Source of the DNA: JAAYQA01 sp964510345 | Lineage (GTDB): Bacteria; Bacillota; Clostridia; Tissierellales; Peptoniphilaceae | Direction of reading: 5' to 3' | Length of the DNA stretch: 12,703 nucleotides | Assembly: GCA_964510345.1 (NCBI GenBank) | Contig: CAZEBB010000043.1 | Span: 1 to 12,703, forward strand | Shown: positions 1-7,310 of the stretch, in pieces | Layout of the letters: every line of letters starts with the position of its first letter | How positions within the stretch are numbered: position 1 is the stretch's first letter | The notes under the pieces: generated by a model | Told to the model about the DNA's origin: nothing | The model's input: the letters and a program-made list of their open reading frames with translations, nothing else | The model's database searches: none | Translations under genes and position numbers: made by a program

Positions 1-3000
1 TCATCGATTCGGTGTATACGAAGCGATACGAGGACCGGGATTGGGACACCTACCGTAACAACCGCATCGGGTTCGTATTTCAGAGCTATAATCTGATCCC
101 TCATCAGACGATCCTCTCCAATGTGGAGCTCGCACTGACCCTTAGCGGCGTATCACCTGCGGAAAGAAAGGCGCGCGCAACGCAGACGCTCGCGAAGCTC
201 GGACTGGAAGATCATCTTCATAAACTTCCCAGCCAGCTGAGCGGAGGCCAGATGCAACGGGTGGCGATTGCACGCGCGTTGATCAACGATCCGGAAATTC
301 TATTGGCAGATGAACCGACCGGCGCTTTGGATACAATGACCGGCATTCAGGTCATGGACTTACTATCAGAGATTTCGAAGGACCGCTTGGTGATCCTCGT
401 CACGCATAATCAGGAACTCGCGGAGACGTATGCCAACCGAATCATCCATCTGAAGGACGGCTCGATCGCAAGTGACAGTCGGCCCTACTATCCGGAAATT
501 ATGGGGCAAAGAACCGCATCGGAACCCAGAACCTCGAAAATGTCATTTCTCACGGCGATCTCCCTTTCTTTCAGCAATCTCTTGTCGAAGATCGGGCGTA
601 CTTTTATGACTGCGCTCGCCGGCTCGATCGGGATCATCGGGATCGCCGCGATTTTAGCGCTCGCAACCGGTGTGAACAATTACATTCGAGATGTCGAAAG
701 AGATACGATGAACATTTACCCGCTGACGATCCAAGAACGGGGATTTGATTTAGCGAGCCTCTTTTCCGACCCCGGGGAGCGTCTGCGCGATACAGAGAGA
801 GAAGAGGACTCCGTGCCCGTCCTCAATGTCGTAGAAACCATGTTCTCGTATCAGAATAAAAACGATTTAGGGTCATTGAAGGAATATATCGAAAGTCACA
901 AAAATGATTTGGAGCCCAATGTAAAAACGATCCAATACAAGTACAATATCACGCCGCAAATCTATCTGCCGGATCACTCCGAGGAGACGCAACAGGTGAA
1001 TCCGGATGCGATTTTGTCCACCCGCGGGATGGGAGGGGACAGCGGCTTCGGTTCACTCGCCGGTTCCTTCGGGTTTTCCACGATGGGACTCTTTCACGAG
1101 ATGTCGGGGGATGAAACTATGTTCGCCGACCAGTTTGATTTAATGGCGGGAACTTGGCCGGATCGGTATGATGAAGCCATCCTCGTTCTTTCGCCGGGAG
1201 GCGCAATCTCCGACTATTTACTTTACGGAATGGCTCTACGCGACCGAACGCAGCTTGAGTCGATGATTGACTCGATCATAGAAAATGAAGACAAGCAGGT
1301 GAAAGTCAATGATGAGAGGGTTGGTTCGGTCTCCTATGAAGAGCTGCTCGCCGTCGAGTTTCAAGTGATTGCAGCGGCGGATCGCTACGCGTATGACGAG
1401 CAATACGATGTATGGATCGACAAATCCACGGACAAGAATTTCATGAGATCTTTGATCGATGACGGACTTACCCTTAAGATTTCGGGGATTGTCCAACCGA
1501 AGGAGGATGAGACGGCGACGAGCTTGATGATCGGGATCAATTACCGACCTGAACTCATCCGCTATCTGATGGAGGAGACTGCGCAAAGTGAGATCGTGAA
1601 AGAGCAGCTCGCTGATCCACTCACAAATGTCATGACGGGAGAGCGTTTCGGCGAAGATGCACAGAATGCGCAAAATGGGTCATTCCAGTTCACCGACCTG
1701 ATACAGGTTGATCCGGACGCGATGAGCGGAGCCATCCAATTCGATCCGTCAAAGTTGGACCTATCCTCGATGAATCTGAAGGATCTGTCGTTTCCAACCG
1801 GAGAGCTTGATTTATCGTCGATGGATTTCTCGGGCATCGATCTCTCCGGAATGGACATCTCCGGTTTCGAAATGCCGAATCTCGATTTAGCTGCATTGGA
1901 TTTCACAGGAATTGACCTGACAGCCATCGATCTCTCAGGTATTGATCTTTCTTCGCTGGATTTTACGTCCATCGATGTATCCGGTATACCACTGCCCGAA
2001 TTTGATCTGTCCAATTTTACCCTGCCTGAGTTTTCCCCGTCCGAAACACAGCTACCGGACGTGGATATCACTTCCATGCAGCCATCTGAATCGGATCTCC
2101 TCGCTTTGACTGACAGCATTTCAGCTGCGATTCACGTTCAGTCCGGAGAGCTGCAAGCTCTGGTCGGCACACTGATGACGGGTTTTTTGTCGGAAGAGAG
2201 TGAGGCTCAGGTGACGGATCCGCAACAAATGACTGCGGATATCGTATCCTACCTCAAGAAACCTGAAATTCAAGCAATGATTGATAGCTGGCATCAAGCG
2301 CTGATTCAGCCCGGTTCGATGCAGGAACCTATCCGTAATGCGGTGGATGTTTATTTGCAGGATGTGATGCAGGAGTATACCGATCGGATCGCGCAAGGAT
2401 TCCAGTTCTTAACGGAAGAGTCGATGACAGCCTATCTGAAACAGCTTAGCAGCGCATTTTCGGAGCAGCTTCAAGCACAGATGACTGATTACGCGTCGCA
2501 GGTAGCCACCTATTTACAATCCGGGATTCTATCACAAGTGCAATCACAGATCCTGTCCCAACTGCAGACACAACTCATGCCACAGCTGCAGACACAGTTG
2601 ATGTCCCAGTTGCAGAGGCAGTTGATGTCTCAGGTACAAACGCAGCTCTTTTCTCAACTGGAGACACAGTTGATGTCGCAGCTCCAATCGCAACTGATGA
2701 CGCAGTTACAGTCTCAGCTGACCAACCAGCTCGGATCCCAACTGATGCCGCAGCTCCAAAGCGGAATCGAAAGCGCGATGACCCAAATGATGTCGGATCT
2801 ACCCGCGCAGATGCAGGATGCGATCACAATTGATCCGGATGCATTCTCTCAGGCATTTCAGATGTCGATGAGTGAGGAAGAGACGCTCAGCTTGATGACC
2901 GCCATGATGAATCCGCAAGTCAGCAGCCTTGAAAGAAATCTTTCTGCGCTTGGGTATGCCGATCCGCAGATTCCTTCCCAGATCGATATCTATCCGGTCG

Positions 3001-3545
3001 ATTTTCAGGCAAAAGAGAATATCGATACCTTCTTGCAGAGCTACAATGCGCAAATGGAAGAGGAGAACCAACCGGACAAGGTCGTACGATATACGGATAT
3101 CGTGGGAACCATGATGCGCTCCGTGTCCGATATCATCAATATGATCAGCAATATCTTGATCGCTTTCGTCGCGATCTCTCTTGTCGTTTCCTCGATTATG
3201 ATCGGGGTCATCACCTATATTTCCGTACTGGAGAGGAAAAAGGAAATCGGGATCCTTCGCGCCTTGGGAGCCAGCAAGAAAGATATCCGCCGAGTATTCA
3301 ACGCGGAGACTCTCATCTTGGGATTTGTCGCCGGGGTGTTGGGAATACTGGTGACATTCTTGTTGACCTTCCCGGCCAATGCGATCGTCTATCAGAAATT
3401 TGGTGTCGAACGGATCGCACAGCTTCCGCTCCAAGCGTCCCTGATCTTGATCGGCGTGAGTATGGCGCTGGCATTCCTTTCCGGACTGATTCCTTCTTCG
3501 GCGGCAGCCAGAAAGGATCCGGTCGAAGCGTTGCGAAGCGAATAA
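1..3545 (+). CDS. MacB/LolD-type ABC transporter, fused ATPase and FtsX-like permease with giant extracellular domain (5' end missing)
   Basis: The reading frame is open to the left edge (frame begins at base 3), so the start and Walker A motif lie outside. Numbering from the GTG at 12, the ATPase shows a Q-loop (FVFQSYNL, Gln24), the signature LSGGQ (76-80), Walker B ILLADE (96-101) and the H-loop His132. A first membrane segment follows at about 199-220, then roughly 820 residues of extracellular sequence, then three membrane segments at about 1045-1072, 1100-1125 and 1142-1162 with the FtsX-family element ERKKEIGILRALGAS between the first two. This is the type VII (mechanotransmission) ABC layout, but the ATPase and permease are on one chain, and the extracellular part is far larger than in MacB or LolC. 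It contains pentapeptide-like and octapeptide repeats, listed separately. Substrate unknown; export of a peptide or lipid, or force transfer to a wall protein, are inferences. The family call is firm and the function is not. Confidence 0.9.
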   Translation, partial: IDSVYTKRYEDRDWDTYRNNRIGFVFQSYNLIPHQTILSNVELALTLSGVSPAERKARATQTLAKLGLEDHLHKLPSQLSGGQMQRVAIARALINDPEILLADEPTGALDTMTGIQVMDLLSEISKDRLVILVTHNQELAETYANRIIHLKDGSIASDSRPYYPEIMGQRTASEPRTSKMSFLTAISLSFSNLLSKIGRTFMTALAGSIGIIGIAAILALATGVNNYIRDVERDTMNIYPLTIQERGFDLASLFSDPGERLRDTEREEDSVPVLNVVETMFSYQNKNDLGSLKEYIESHKNDLEPNVKTIQYKYNITPQIYLPDHSEETQQVNPDAILSTRGMGGDSGFGSLAGSFGFSTMGLFHEMSGDETMFADQFDLMAGTWPDRYDEAILVLSPGGAISDYLLYGMALRDRTQLESMIDSIIENEDKQVKVNDERVGSVSYEELLAVEFQVIAAADRYAYDEQYDVWIDKSTDKNFMRSLIDDGLTLKISGIVQPKEDETATSLMIGINYRPELIRYLMEETAQSEIVKEQLADPLTNVMTGERFGEDAQNAQNGSFQFTDLIQVDPDAMSGAIQFDPSKLDLSSMNLKDLSFPTGELDLSSMDFSGIDLSGMDISGFEMPNLDLAALDFTGIDLTAIDLSGIDLSSLDFTSIDVSGIPLPEFDLSNFTLPEFSPSETQLPDVDITSMQPSESDLLALTDSISAAIHVQSGELQALVGTLMTGFLSEESEAQVTDPQQMTADIVSYLKKPEIQAMIDSWHQALIQPGSMQEPIRNAVDVYLQDVMQEYTDRIAQGFQFLTEESMTAYLKQLSSAFSEQLQAQMTDYASQVATYLQSGILSQVQSQILSQLQTQLMPQLQTQLMSQLQRQLMSQVQTQLFSQLETQLMSQLQSQLMTQLQSQLTNQLGSQLMPQLQSGIESAMTQMMSDLPAQMQDAITIDPDAFSQAFQMSMSEEETLSLMTAMMNPQVSSLERNLSALGYADPQIPSQIDIYPVDFQAKENIDTFLQSYNAQMEEENQPDKVVRYTDIVGTMMRSVSDIINMISNILIAFVAISLVVSSIMIGVITYISVLERKKEIGILRALGASKKDIRRVFNAETLILGFVAGVLGILVTFLLTFPANAIVYQKFGVERIAQLPLQASLILIGVSMALAFLSGLIPSSAAARKDPVEALRSE
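1803..2027 (+). repeat. Fifteen tandem pentapeptide-like units in the ABC protein's extracellular domain
   Basis: Codons for residues 598-672 fall into fifteen successive 15-base units of the form x-[I/L/M/F]-D-[L/F/I/M/V]-[S/T/A/P], for example GIDLS, GMDIS, ALDFT, AIDLS. The central position is Asp in twelve units and Glu in one; the exceptions are GIPLP and NFTLP. Two further units (KLDLS, SMNLK) sit just before at 1752-1781 but out of phase. The spacing resembles pentapeptide-repeat proteins (A[D/N]LxX), which fold as a right-handed beta-helix, although the position before Asp here is a large hydrophobic residue instead of the usual Ala or Cys. Confidence 0.85.
2532..2771 (+). repeat. Ten tandem Gln-rich octapeptide units in the ABC protein's extracellular domain
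   Basis: Residues 841-920 consist of ten 24-base units with consensus S-Q-L-Q-[T/S]-Q-L-M. The last unit is degenerate. Gln occupies positions 2, 4 and 6 almost throughout, and Leu/Val/Ile fills positions 3 and 7. Copies differ at many synonymous positions (caa/cag, ttg/ctg/ctc), so the array is not a fresh duplication. An 8-residue period does not fit a classical heptad coiled coil. It may form a long amphipathic helix whose face drifts, or a beta structure, since polar and non-polar residues alternate. Confidence 0.9.
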
Positions 3546-3584
3546 AAAAACGCCCTTTGAATACAGCGTTCAGAGGGCGTTTTT
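3546..3584. terminator. Bidirectional intrinsic terminator between convergent genes
   Basis: A perfect-length stem of 16 pairs (3546-3561 with 3569-3584, one T-G wobble) encloses a 7-base loop. It starts with an A run and ends with a T run, so either strand gives a GC-rich hairpin followed by U residues. It starts directly after the ABC gene's TAA and lies 18 bases beyond the stop of the opposing VOC gene, so it can serve both. Confidence 0.9.
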
Positions 3585-3601
3585 GATTCGAAGATCTTTT
3601 G

Positions 3602-4054
3602 TTAGGACTCGGGAGACCATTGTTCTTCGTTTTCATCGTACATCATCAGCATCCACTGAATGCCGAACGGGTCTTTAATGACGCCGAATAGAGGGGAGAA
3701 GAAACTGGGTTCGAGCTCCATTTGAACGGTAGCTCCATTTTTAACGAAGTTGTCCCAAACGGTGCGGAGTTGTTGTTCGTCGTCGGTGGACCAAGTGACG
3801 GCCATATGATTTCCGTGGACAAAATTGGGTCCGGGGTCGTCACTCATCATGAGCGGTGACTCGCCGATTTTGACGGTGGCGTGCAAAATGAGATTCGGGT
3901 CGACGTTTCGTCCGACTTCCGCGTCTTCTGCGGGAAGATCAGAGAATCGGGAGAGAAACATGATTTCGCCGTCAAAGCATTTCACGTAGAAATCGATCGC
4001 TTTTTCAGCGGTGCCGGGAAATGAAAGATAAGGTTCAATTGTCGTCTTTGCCAT
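3602..4054 (-). CDS. PhnB-like VOC (glyoxalase/bleomycin-resistance superfamily) protein
   Basis: A 150-residue protein with the PhnB-like layout: an opening beta strand and helix (IEPYLSFPGTAEKAIDFY), the mid-section GESPLMMSDDPGP, a second half opening with GNHMAVTWSTDDEQ, and the closing SPLFGVIKDPFGIQWMLMM. VOC proteins of this type are small cytoplasmic dimers. The substrate of the PhnB-like branch is generally unknown and cannot be read here; a catalytic role is not shown. The start ATG at 4054 has a strong AGGAGGT at 4060-4066. The gene stands alone between a terminator on each side, facing the ABC gene, so it is probably transcribed by itself. Length is normal for the family. Confidence 0.88.
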   Translation of the reverse strand: MAKTTIEPYLSFPGTAEKAIDFYVKCFDGEIMFLSRFSDLPAEDAEVGRNVDPNLILHATVKIGESPLMMSDDPGPNFVHGNHMAVTWSTDDEQQLRTVWDNFVKNGATVQMELEPSFFSPLFGVIKDPFGIQWMLMMYDENEEQWSPES

Positions 4055-4083
4055 GGCTTACCTCCTATATGAGTTGCATAAGA

Positions 4084-4113
4084 TATATACCCTCTGCGAG
4101 TATGCCTACACAA
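4084..4113 (-). promoter_or_regulatory. Candidate promoter for the VOC gene
   Basis: On the minus strand, TATATA (4089-4084) follows TTGTGT (4113-4108) after an 18-base spacer. Transcription would begin near 4077, leaving a leader of about 23 bases with the AGGAGGT site. The -10 box is good, the -35 box weak. Position just after the upstream operon's terminator supports an independent start. Confidence 0.4.
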
Positions 4114-4125
4114 TTGATATGCAAT

Positions 4126-4146
4126 AAAAACCGCACTTACGTGCGG
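4126..4146 (-). terminator. Intrinsic terminator of the cyclo-ligase/CofE-like/dsdA operon
   Basis: Read on the minus strand, a 6-bp stem CCGCAC/GTGCGG (4146-4141 with 4136-4131) with loop GTAA is followed by five T residues (4130-4126). It lies 7 bases past the dsdA stop codon. Confidence 0.85.
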
Positions 4147-4153
4147 CTAATCG

Positions 4154-5428
4154 TTATTCAATTCCCAAAAAGCTCTTCTTCTCTTCTTCCGGCACCATGC
4201 GTCCACCGGTCGCCCAGAGGATGTGCGTCGCGTTCTTTAGAGTTTCTTCGTCGTACTGGCCCCATGCGCTCACATGTGCCGGGCCGTCAAAGCCCGCGGC
4301 GGAGGACGGCTCGATGAAAATGCCTTCCGTGTCATAGAGTTTGCGCAAATACGGAAGGAGCTTACCGTCATCGATGGAGTAGAGCGCGTCAAGGCGCGGC
4401 GTCATCGCTTGGCTGACGAGTTCGGAGGCGCGTCCGACCGCAAGGCCGTCGGCTTCAGTGAGTCCGGAAAGGCCGATGTCTTTGACGCTGATCTCGCCGT
4501 GGGTCTGTGTGAGGATGGAGAGCAGCATGCAAGGGGCTTGCACGGGTTCTGCGAAGATGCAATGTGCATGCGGACCCAGCGCATTTTGGATGCCGTAGGC
4601 CACGCCGCCCGGGCCACCGCCCACTCCACAAGGGAGATAGACAAACAGTGGGTGGGATTCAGAGACTGCGATGCCTTTTTCTTCAAGTTGTGCTCGTAAG
4701 CGTTCACCGGCGACGGCGTACCCGACATAGAGATCCATGGAGTTCTCGTCGTCGACAAAGTGATTGTTCGGATCCTGTTCGGCGATTTTTCGCCCTTCGG
4801 CAACGGCTTTTTCGTAGTCGTCTTCGTATTCGACGACGACGGCTCCGAGGGAGCGCAACATATCTTTCTTCCATTGCCTCGCATCGGCACTCATGTGTAC
4901 GGTGACGTTAAAGCCGAGCGCTCGGCTCATGATGCCGATGGAAAGCCCCAAGTTGCCGGTGGAGCCGACGCTGACTTCATAACCGGACAAAAGCTCCTTC
5001 ATGTCCGGCGTGTTGAAGATCGCGTAATCTGTTTCCGGTCCGATCTTGCCGTTTCGGAGTGCGACTTGTTCGGCAAAATGGAGCACTTCGTAGATGCCGC
5101 CTCGCGCTTTGATGGAACCGCTGATGGGAAGCTCACTGTCTTGCTTGAGCCAGAGGCTGCCTAAAAACGGTCGATCGGCGCGCATCGCAGCGGCCATCTT
5201 GGGGATCTCGGTCAGTGGGCTCTCGATCAGGCCGTCGTTGACTTGCGTGTCCGGAAAGGCTTCGCGTAGAAAGGGCGCGAAGCGTTGGAGGCGAAGGCGT
5301 GCTTCTTCGACCGCGGGGTCCGTTGTGATGTGAATCTGTTGGGGTTGGTAATGAGGGTTCGGAAAAAAGACTTCCTCTGCGGCCTTTAGCGCATCCATGA
5401 TTTTTTCGTTCAAATCACTCACTCCCAT
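4154..5428 (-). CDS. dsdA: D-serine ammonia-lyase (D-serine dehydratase)
   Basis: A fold-type II pyridoxal-phosphate enzyme that converts D-serine to pyruvate and ammonia in the cytoplasm. Numbering from the upstream TTG at 5437, the cofactor lysine is Lys110 in PISGSIKARGG, the phosphate-side loop is GSTGNLG (158-164), and the glycine-rich loop is CGVGGGPGG (270-278). Other DsdA hallmarks include HMSADARQWKK, the FVYLPCGVGG segment and the terminal ATGGRMVPEEE. Resemblance to the E. coli enzyme is strong over the whole length and I see no lost catalytic residue. The start is uncertain: TTG 5437, ATG 5428, GTG 5422 and TTG 5413 are all in frame, and the best ribosome site (GGGAG, 5426-5422) is 8 bases before TTG 5413. 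I give ATG 5428 as a neutral choice. The gene overlaps or abuts the end of the CofE-like gene, implying translational coupling as last gene of a three-gene operon. Confidence 0.93.
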   Translation of the reverse strand: MGVSDLNEKIMDALKAAEEVFFPNPHYQPQQIHITTDPAVEEARLRLQRFAPFLREAFPDTQVNDGLIESPLTEIPKMAAAMRADRPFLGSLWLKQDSELPISGSIKARGGIYEVLHFAEQVALRNGKIGPETDYAIFNTPDMKELLSGYEVSVGSTGNLGLSIGIMSRALGFNVTVHMSADARQWKKDMLRSLGAVVVEYEDDYEKAVAEGRKIAEQDPNNHFVDDENSMDLYVGYAVAGERLRAQLEEKGIAVSESHPLFVYLPCGVGGGPGGVAYGIQNALGPHAHCIFAEPVQAPCMLLSILTQTHGEISVKDIGLSGLTEADGLAVGRASELVSQAMTPRLDALYSIDDGKLLPYLRKLYDTEGIFIEPSSAAGFDGPAHVSAWGQYDEETLKNATHILWATGGRMVPEEEKKSFLGIE

Positions 5429-6599
5429 AGTTGTCAAAATAGCCTTGGATCAATACGACAGGCGTTCCCTTGTCACCGGAGCCGCTGACCAGATCGGCCA
5501 AGCTTCCCAGAAGGTCGGTGATATGGCGAGGCGTCGTGCCGAGGCTTTCATTTTTCCCCAGTAGGTTTTCTTCTTTTTCACGAATCTTTTGGCGCATGGC
5601 TTCTGCCAGATCGGCGCCGTTAAGATGAGCGAGTTCGTTGTCGGCGACGTATTTGAGTTTAATCTCGTTCGGCATTCCTTCCAGCCCGACGGTAAAGCCG
5701 GGGGACACGACAGGATCAGCCAGTTCCCAGATCTTTCCGACCGGATCTTTAAAAGCGCCGTCGCCGTACACCATGACTTCGACTTGAATGCCAAAAGATT
5801 CGAAAAGCTTCCGCTGTACGTCAAAAACGAAGGTCTCGCTGTCCCTCGGGAACAGTTTTAACCGTTTTTGCGAGGAGAGATTCGAACCTAGCAGGCCGAA
5901 ATCCGGGTTAAAGCCCTCGCCGTTCATAGGTGTCGTGCAGATATCATCCAGTGCATAGACATTGGTCGCACCGGCTTGTTTCAGTTTTCTCTTTAGACGA
6001 TGGCGGTCGTGAATGTTGGCGATCAGCACTTCTTTGGTATAGCTCAAGATGGCTGTAGGATCATTCGCCAGGACGATCGTGACATTGTCGTTGATGGCCA
6101 TGCTTTTGTAGAGTGAGACATAGTCGATCCCGGTAAACGGGTGCGGATACGAAGCTCCGGTGAGACCGCGATACTCCTTCTCTGTCAGCACTTGCGTATA
6201 GGGATTGATATTATTTTCGATCAATGTGTCGATCTTCATGAGTTCGTTTCCGACTTCGTCGGAGGGATAATTCAAAACAATCGTGACCGGTTTTTCTGTC
6301 TCGATGACCGCTTCTAGAATCAGGCTGAAACGGTTTCGGGACAGCACGGGGAAGAGCACGCCGATCGATTCTTGGAATTTCTGGTTCAGATCCTCCGTCA
6401 CTGTCTTTATGTTGATATAGTTGCCTTGGCTTCTTGCCAAGATGGATTCCGTGATGGCGACGATATCATGATCTTTCATTGTGAATTCGCCGTTGTCGAT
6501 TCCTTCGGATAATGCGTCAACGACAATTTGGGCGAGGTCATCGCCTTCTTTTACAATCGGAAGGCGAATCCCGCTCGCCTTCGTACCGGTGATTCTCAT
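5415..6599 (-). CDS. CofE-like protein (coenzyme F420-0:L-glutamate ligase family, PF01996)
   Basis: A 394-residue protein. Its N-terminal part (IVKEGDDLAQIVVDAL, then HDIVAITESILARSQGN, residues 15-60) matches the opening of CofE/FbiB-type ligases, which add glutamate to F420-0 using GTP. The rest belongs to the longer form common in Bacillota, recognisable by LGSN (237-240), VYGDGAFKDPVGKIWE (278-292), and the highly conserved tail GSGDKGTPVVLIQGYFDN (373-390). Organisms of this group are not generally known to make F420, so the real acceptor is unknown; annotation as an F420 enzyme would be transferred, not shown. The ATG at 6599 has AAAGGAG at 6613-6607, which overlaps the stop codon of the cyclo-ligase gene; the gap is 12 bases. 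The end overlaps the start region of dsdA. Family assignment is fairly sure, function open. Confidence 0.78.
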   Translation of the reverse strand: MRITGTKASGIRLPIVKEGDDLAQIVVDALSEGIDNGEFTMKDHDIVAITESILARSQGNYINIKTVTEDLNQKFQESIGVLFPVLSRNRFSLILEAVIETEKPVTIVLNYPSDEVGNELMKIDTLIENNINPYTQVLTEKEYRGLTGASYPHPFTGIDYVSLYKSMAINDNVTIVLANDPTAILSYTKEVLIANIHDRHRLKRKLKQAGATNVYALDDICTTPMNGEGFNPDFGLLGSNLSSQKRLKLFPRDSETFVFDVQRKLFESFGIQVEVMVYGDGAFKDPVGKIWELADPVVSPGFTVGLEGMPNEIKLKYVADNELAHLNGADLAEAMRQKIREKEENLLGKNESLGTTPRHITDLLGSLADLVSGSGDKGTPVVLIQGYFDNYGSE

Positions 6600-6611
6600 T
6601 CGTTCGCTCCT

Positions 6612-7181
6612 TTATTCAATAATGGAGAGTCCCAGTTCGCTGATAAATTTATCGACCGGAACATCATATTCATCGGCAGGCACTTCGTCGATGACTTGTA
6701 GAGAGTAGGCAATGCCGATTTTTGCAACTTTATGCGTAAGTCCGGCAAAGAAGCGATCATAGAAGCCGGCGCCGTAACCGATGCGATAGCCTCGGTTATC
6801 AAAAGCAACGCCCGGCACGAGCACCGTTTCCACTTTGCTCTCATCGCCCCATACCAAGCGGTCCGCTTTGGGAGATAAGATGCCGTAATGGCCGATTTCA
6901 AGATCGTCCATGGATCGGAGTTCCGCTAAGCGCATGGTCTTGACACCCTTTTCGGTGACCGGAATGTAGACGGTCTTGCCCATATCGATGAGCTTTGCTA
7001 AGAGTTCGTGCGTTTGCACTTCGGACCCGAAGCTGACAAAAGCAAAGATGACCTGTGCATTTTTAACTTCTTCCTGAGAGAGAATACAGTTCGCAATCGT
7101 CTGACTGTACTGCTTCCTCAGATCTTCCGGAAGCGCGTCGCGTTTTGCGATGATGCTTTTTCGTCGTTCTTTTTTATTCAT
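6612..7181 (-). CDS. 5-formyltetrahydrofolate cyclo-ligase (MTHFS)
   Basis: This 189-residue enzyme of one-carbon metabolism turns 5-formyl-THF into 5,10-methenyl-THF with ATP in the cytoplasm. Seen directly: a basic N-terminal helix with KRDALP (13-18), FVSFGSEVQT (48-57), a GKTVYIPV strand (69-75) and the nucleotide-binding signature GYGAGFYDR (135-143) after VPGVAFDNRGYRI. Length fits the YgfA/MTHFS family. I place the start at ATG 7181 because GAGGTG lies 6 bases before it; the frame stays open for 26 more codons upstream, but those residues have no family counterpart and no ribosome site. It is the first gene of the minus-strand operon with the CofE-like gene and dsdA, and diverges from ftsE. 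Confidence 0.92.
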   Translation of the reverse strand: MNKKERRKSIIAKRDALPEDLRKQYSQTIANCILSQEEVKNAQVIFAFVSFGSEVQTHELLAKLIDMGKTVYIPVTEKGVKTMRLAELRSMDDLEIGHYGILSPKADRLVWGDESKVETVLVPGVAFDNRGYRIGYGAGFYDRFFAGLTHKVAKIGIAYSLQVIDEVPADEYDVPVDKFISELGLSIIE

Positions 7182-7199
7182 CTTCAACACCTCGCATAC

Positions 7200-7205
7200 A
7201 GTATA
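7200..7205 (-). promoter_or_regulatory. Possible -10 box for the cyclo-ligase operon
   Basis: TATACT read on the minus strand, about 19 bases before the ATG at 7181. Transcription would start close to the GAGGTG ribosome site, giving a very short leader. No good -35 box is found 16-18 bases upstream, so this is tentative. Confidence 0.25.
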
Positions 7206-7288
7206 CCTCAGAAGGTGCGATTTGAGGAAAAAAACTTTTAAAATTTCCTCTCTTTTCAAGAAATATTTTCATGATTCCACACAGATTT

Positions 7289-7305
7289 TGTAACATTTTT
7301 GTAAC
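7289..7305 (+). promoter_or_regulatory. WalR (YycF/VicR) box upstream of ftsE
   Basis: TGTAAC, five bases, TGTAAC: an exact match to the published WalR consensus TGTWAH-N5-TGTWAH. The direct repeat extends to TTTTGTAAC in both copies (7286-7294 and 7297-7305) with 11-base spacing, as expected for a response-regulator dimer on one helix face. It sits where a -35 box would be for the -10 element at 7314, and no good -35 box is present, which fits activator dependence. The downstream genes are peptidoglycan hydrolase functions, the known target class of WalRK. Binding itself is inferred. Confidence 0.65.
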
Positions 7306-7310
7306 TTCTG

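Noticed and set aside
12..14. GTG at 12 as the true start of the ABC gene
   Set aside because: The frame is open to the left edge and the Walker A region, which must precede the Q-loop, is missing; the gene begins outside the window.
1562..2119. 185-codon open frame on the minus strand inside the ABC gene
   Set aside because: It is the mirror of the 15-base repeat tract, rich in Ser, Arg and Met from low complexity, and has no family resemblance.
2532..2771. 24-base direct repeats as a CRISPR array or a mobile repeat
   Set aside because: There are no spacers, the units keep the coding frame, and they vary mostly at silent positions.
2799..3434. 211-codon minus-strand frame opposite the ABC permease C-terminus
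   Set aside because: The + strand encodes a conserved FtsX-type membrane domain here; the antisense product is His/Asp/Arg-rich with no recognisable motif.
4564..5164. Two overlapping + strand open frames opposite dsdA
   Set aside because: Arg/His-rich shadows of a strongly conserved enzyme, with no ribosome site.
7182..7259. 26-residue N-terminal extension of the cyclo-ligase
   Set aside because: No ribosome site upstream, no family counterpart, and it would run through the likely promoter; ATG 7181 has GAGGTG at proper distance.
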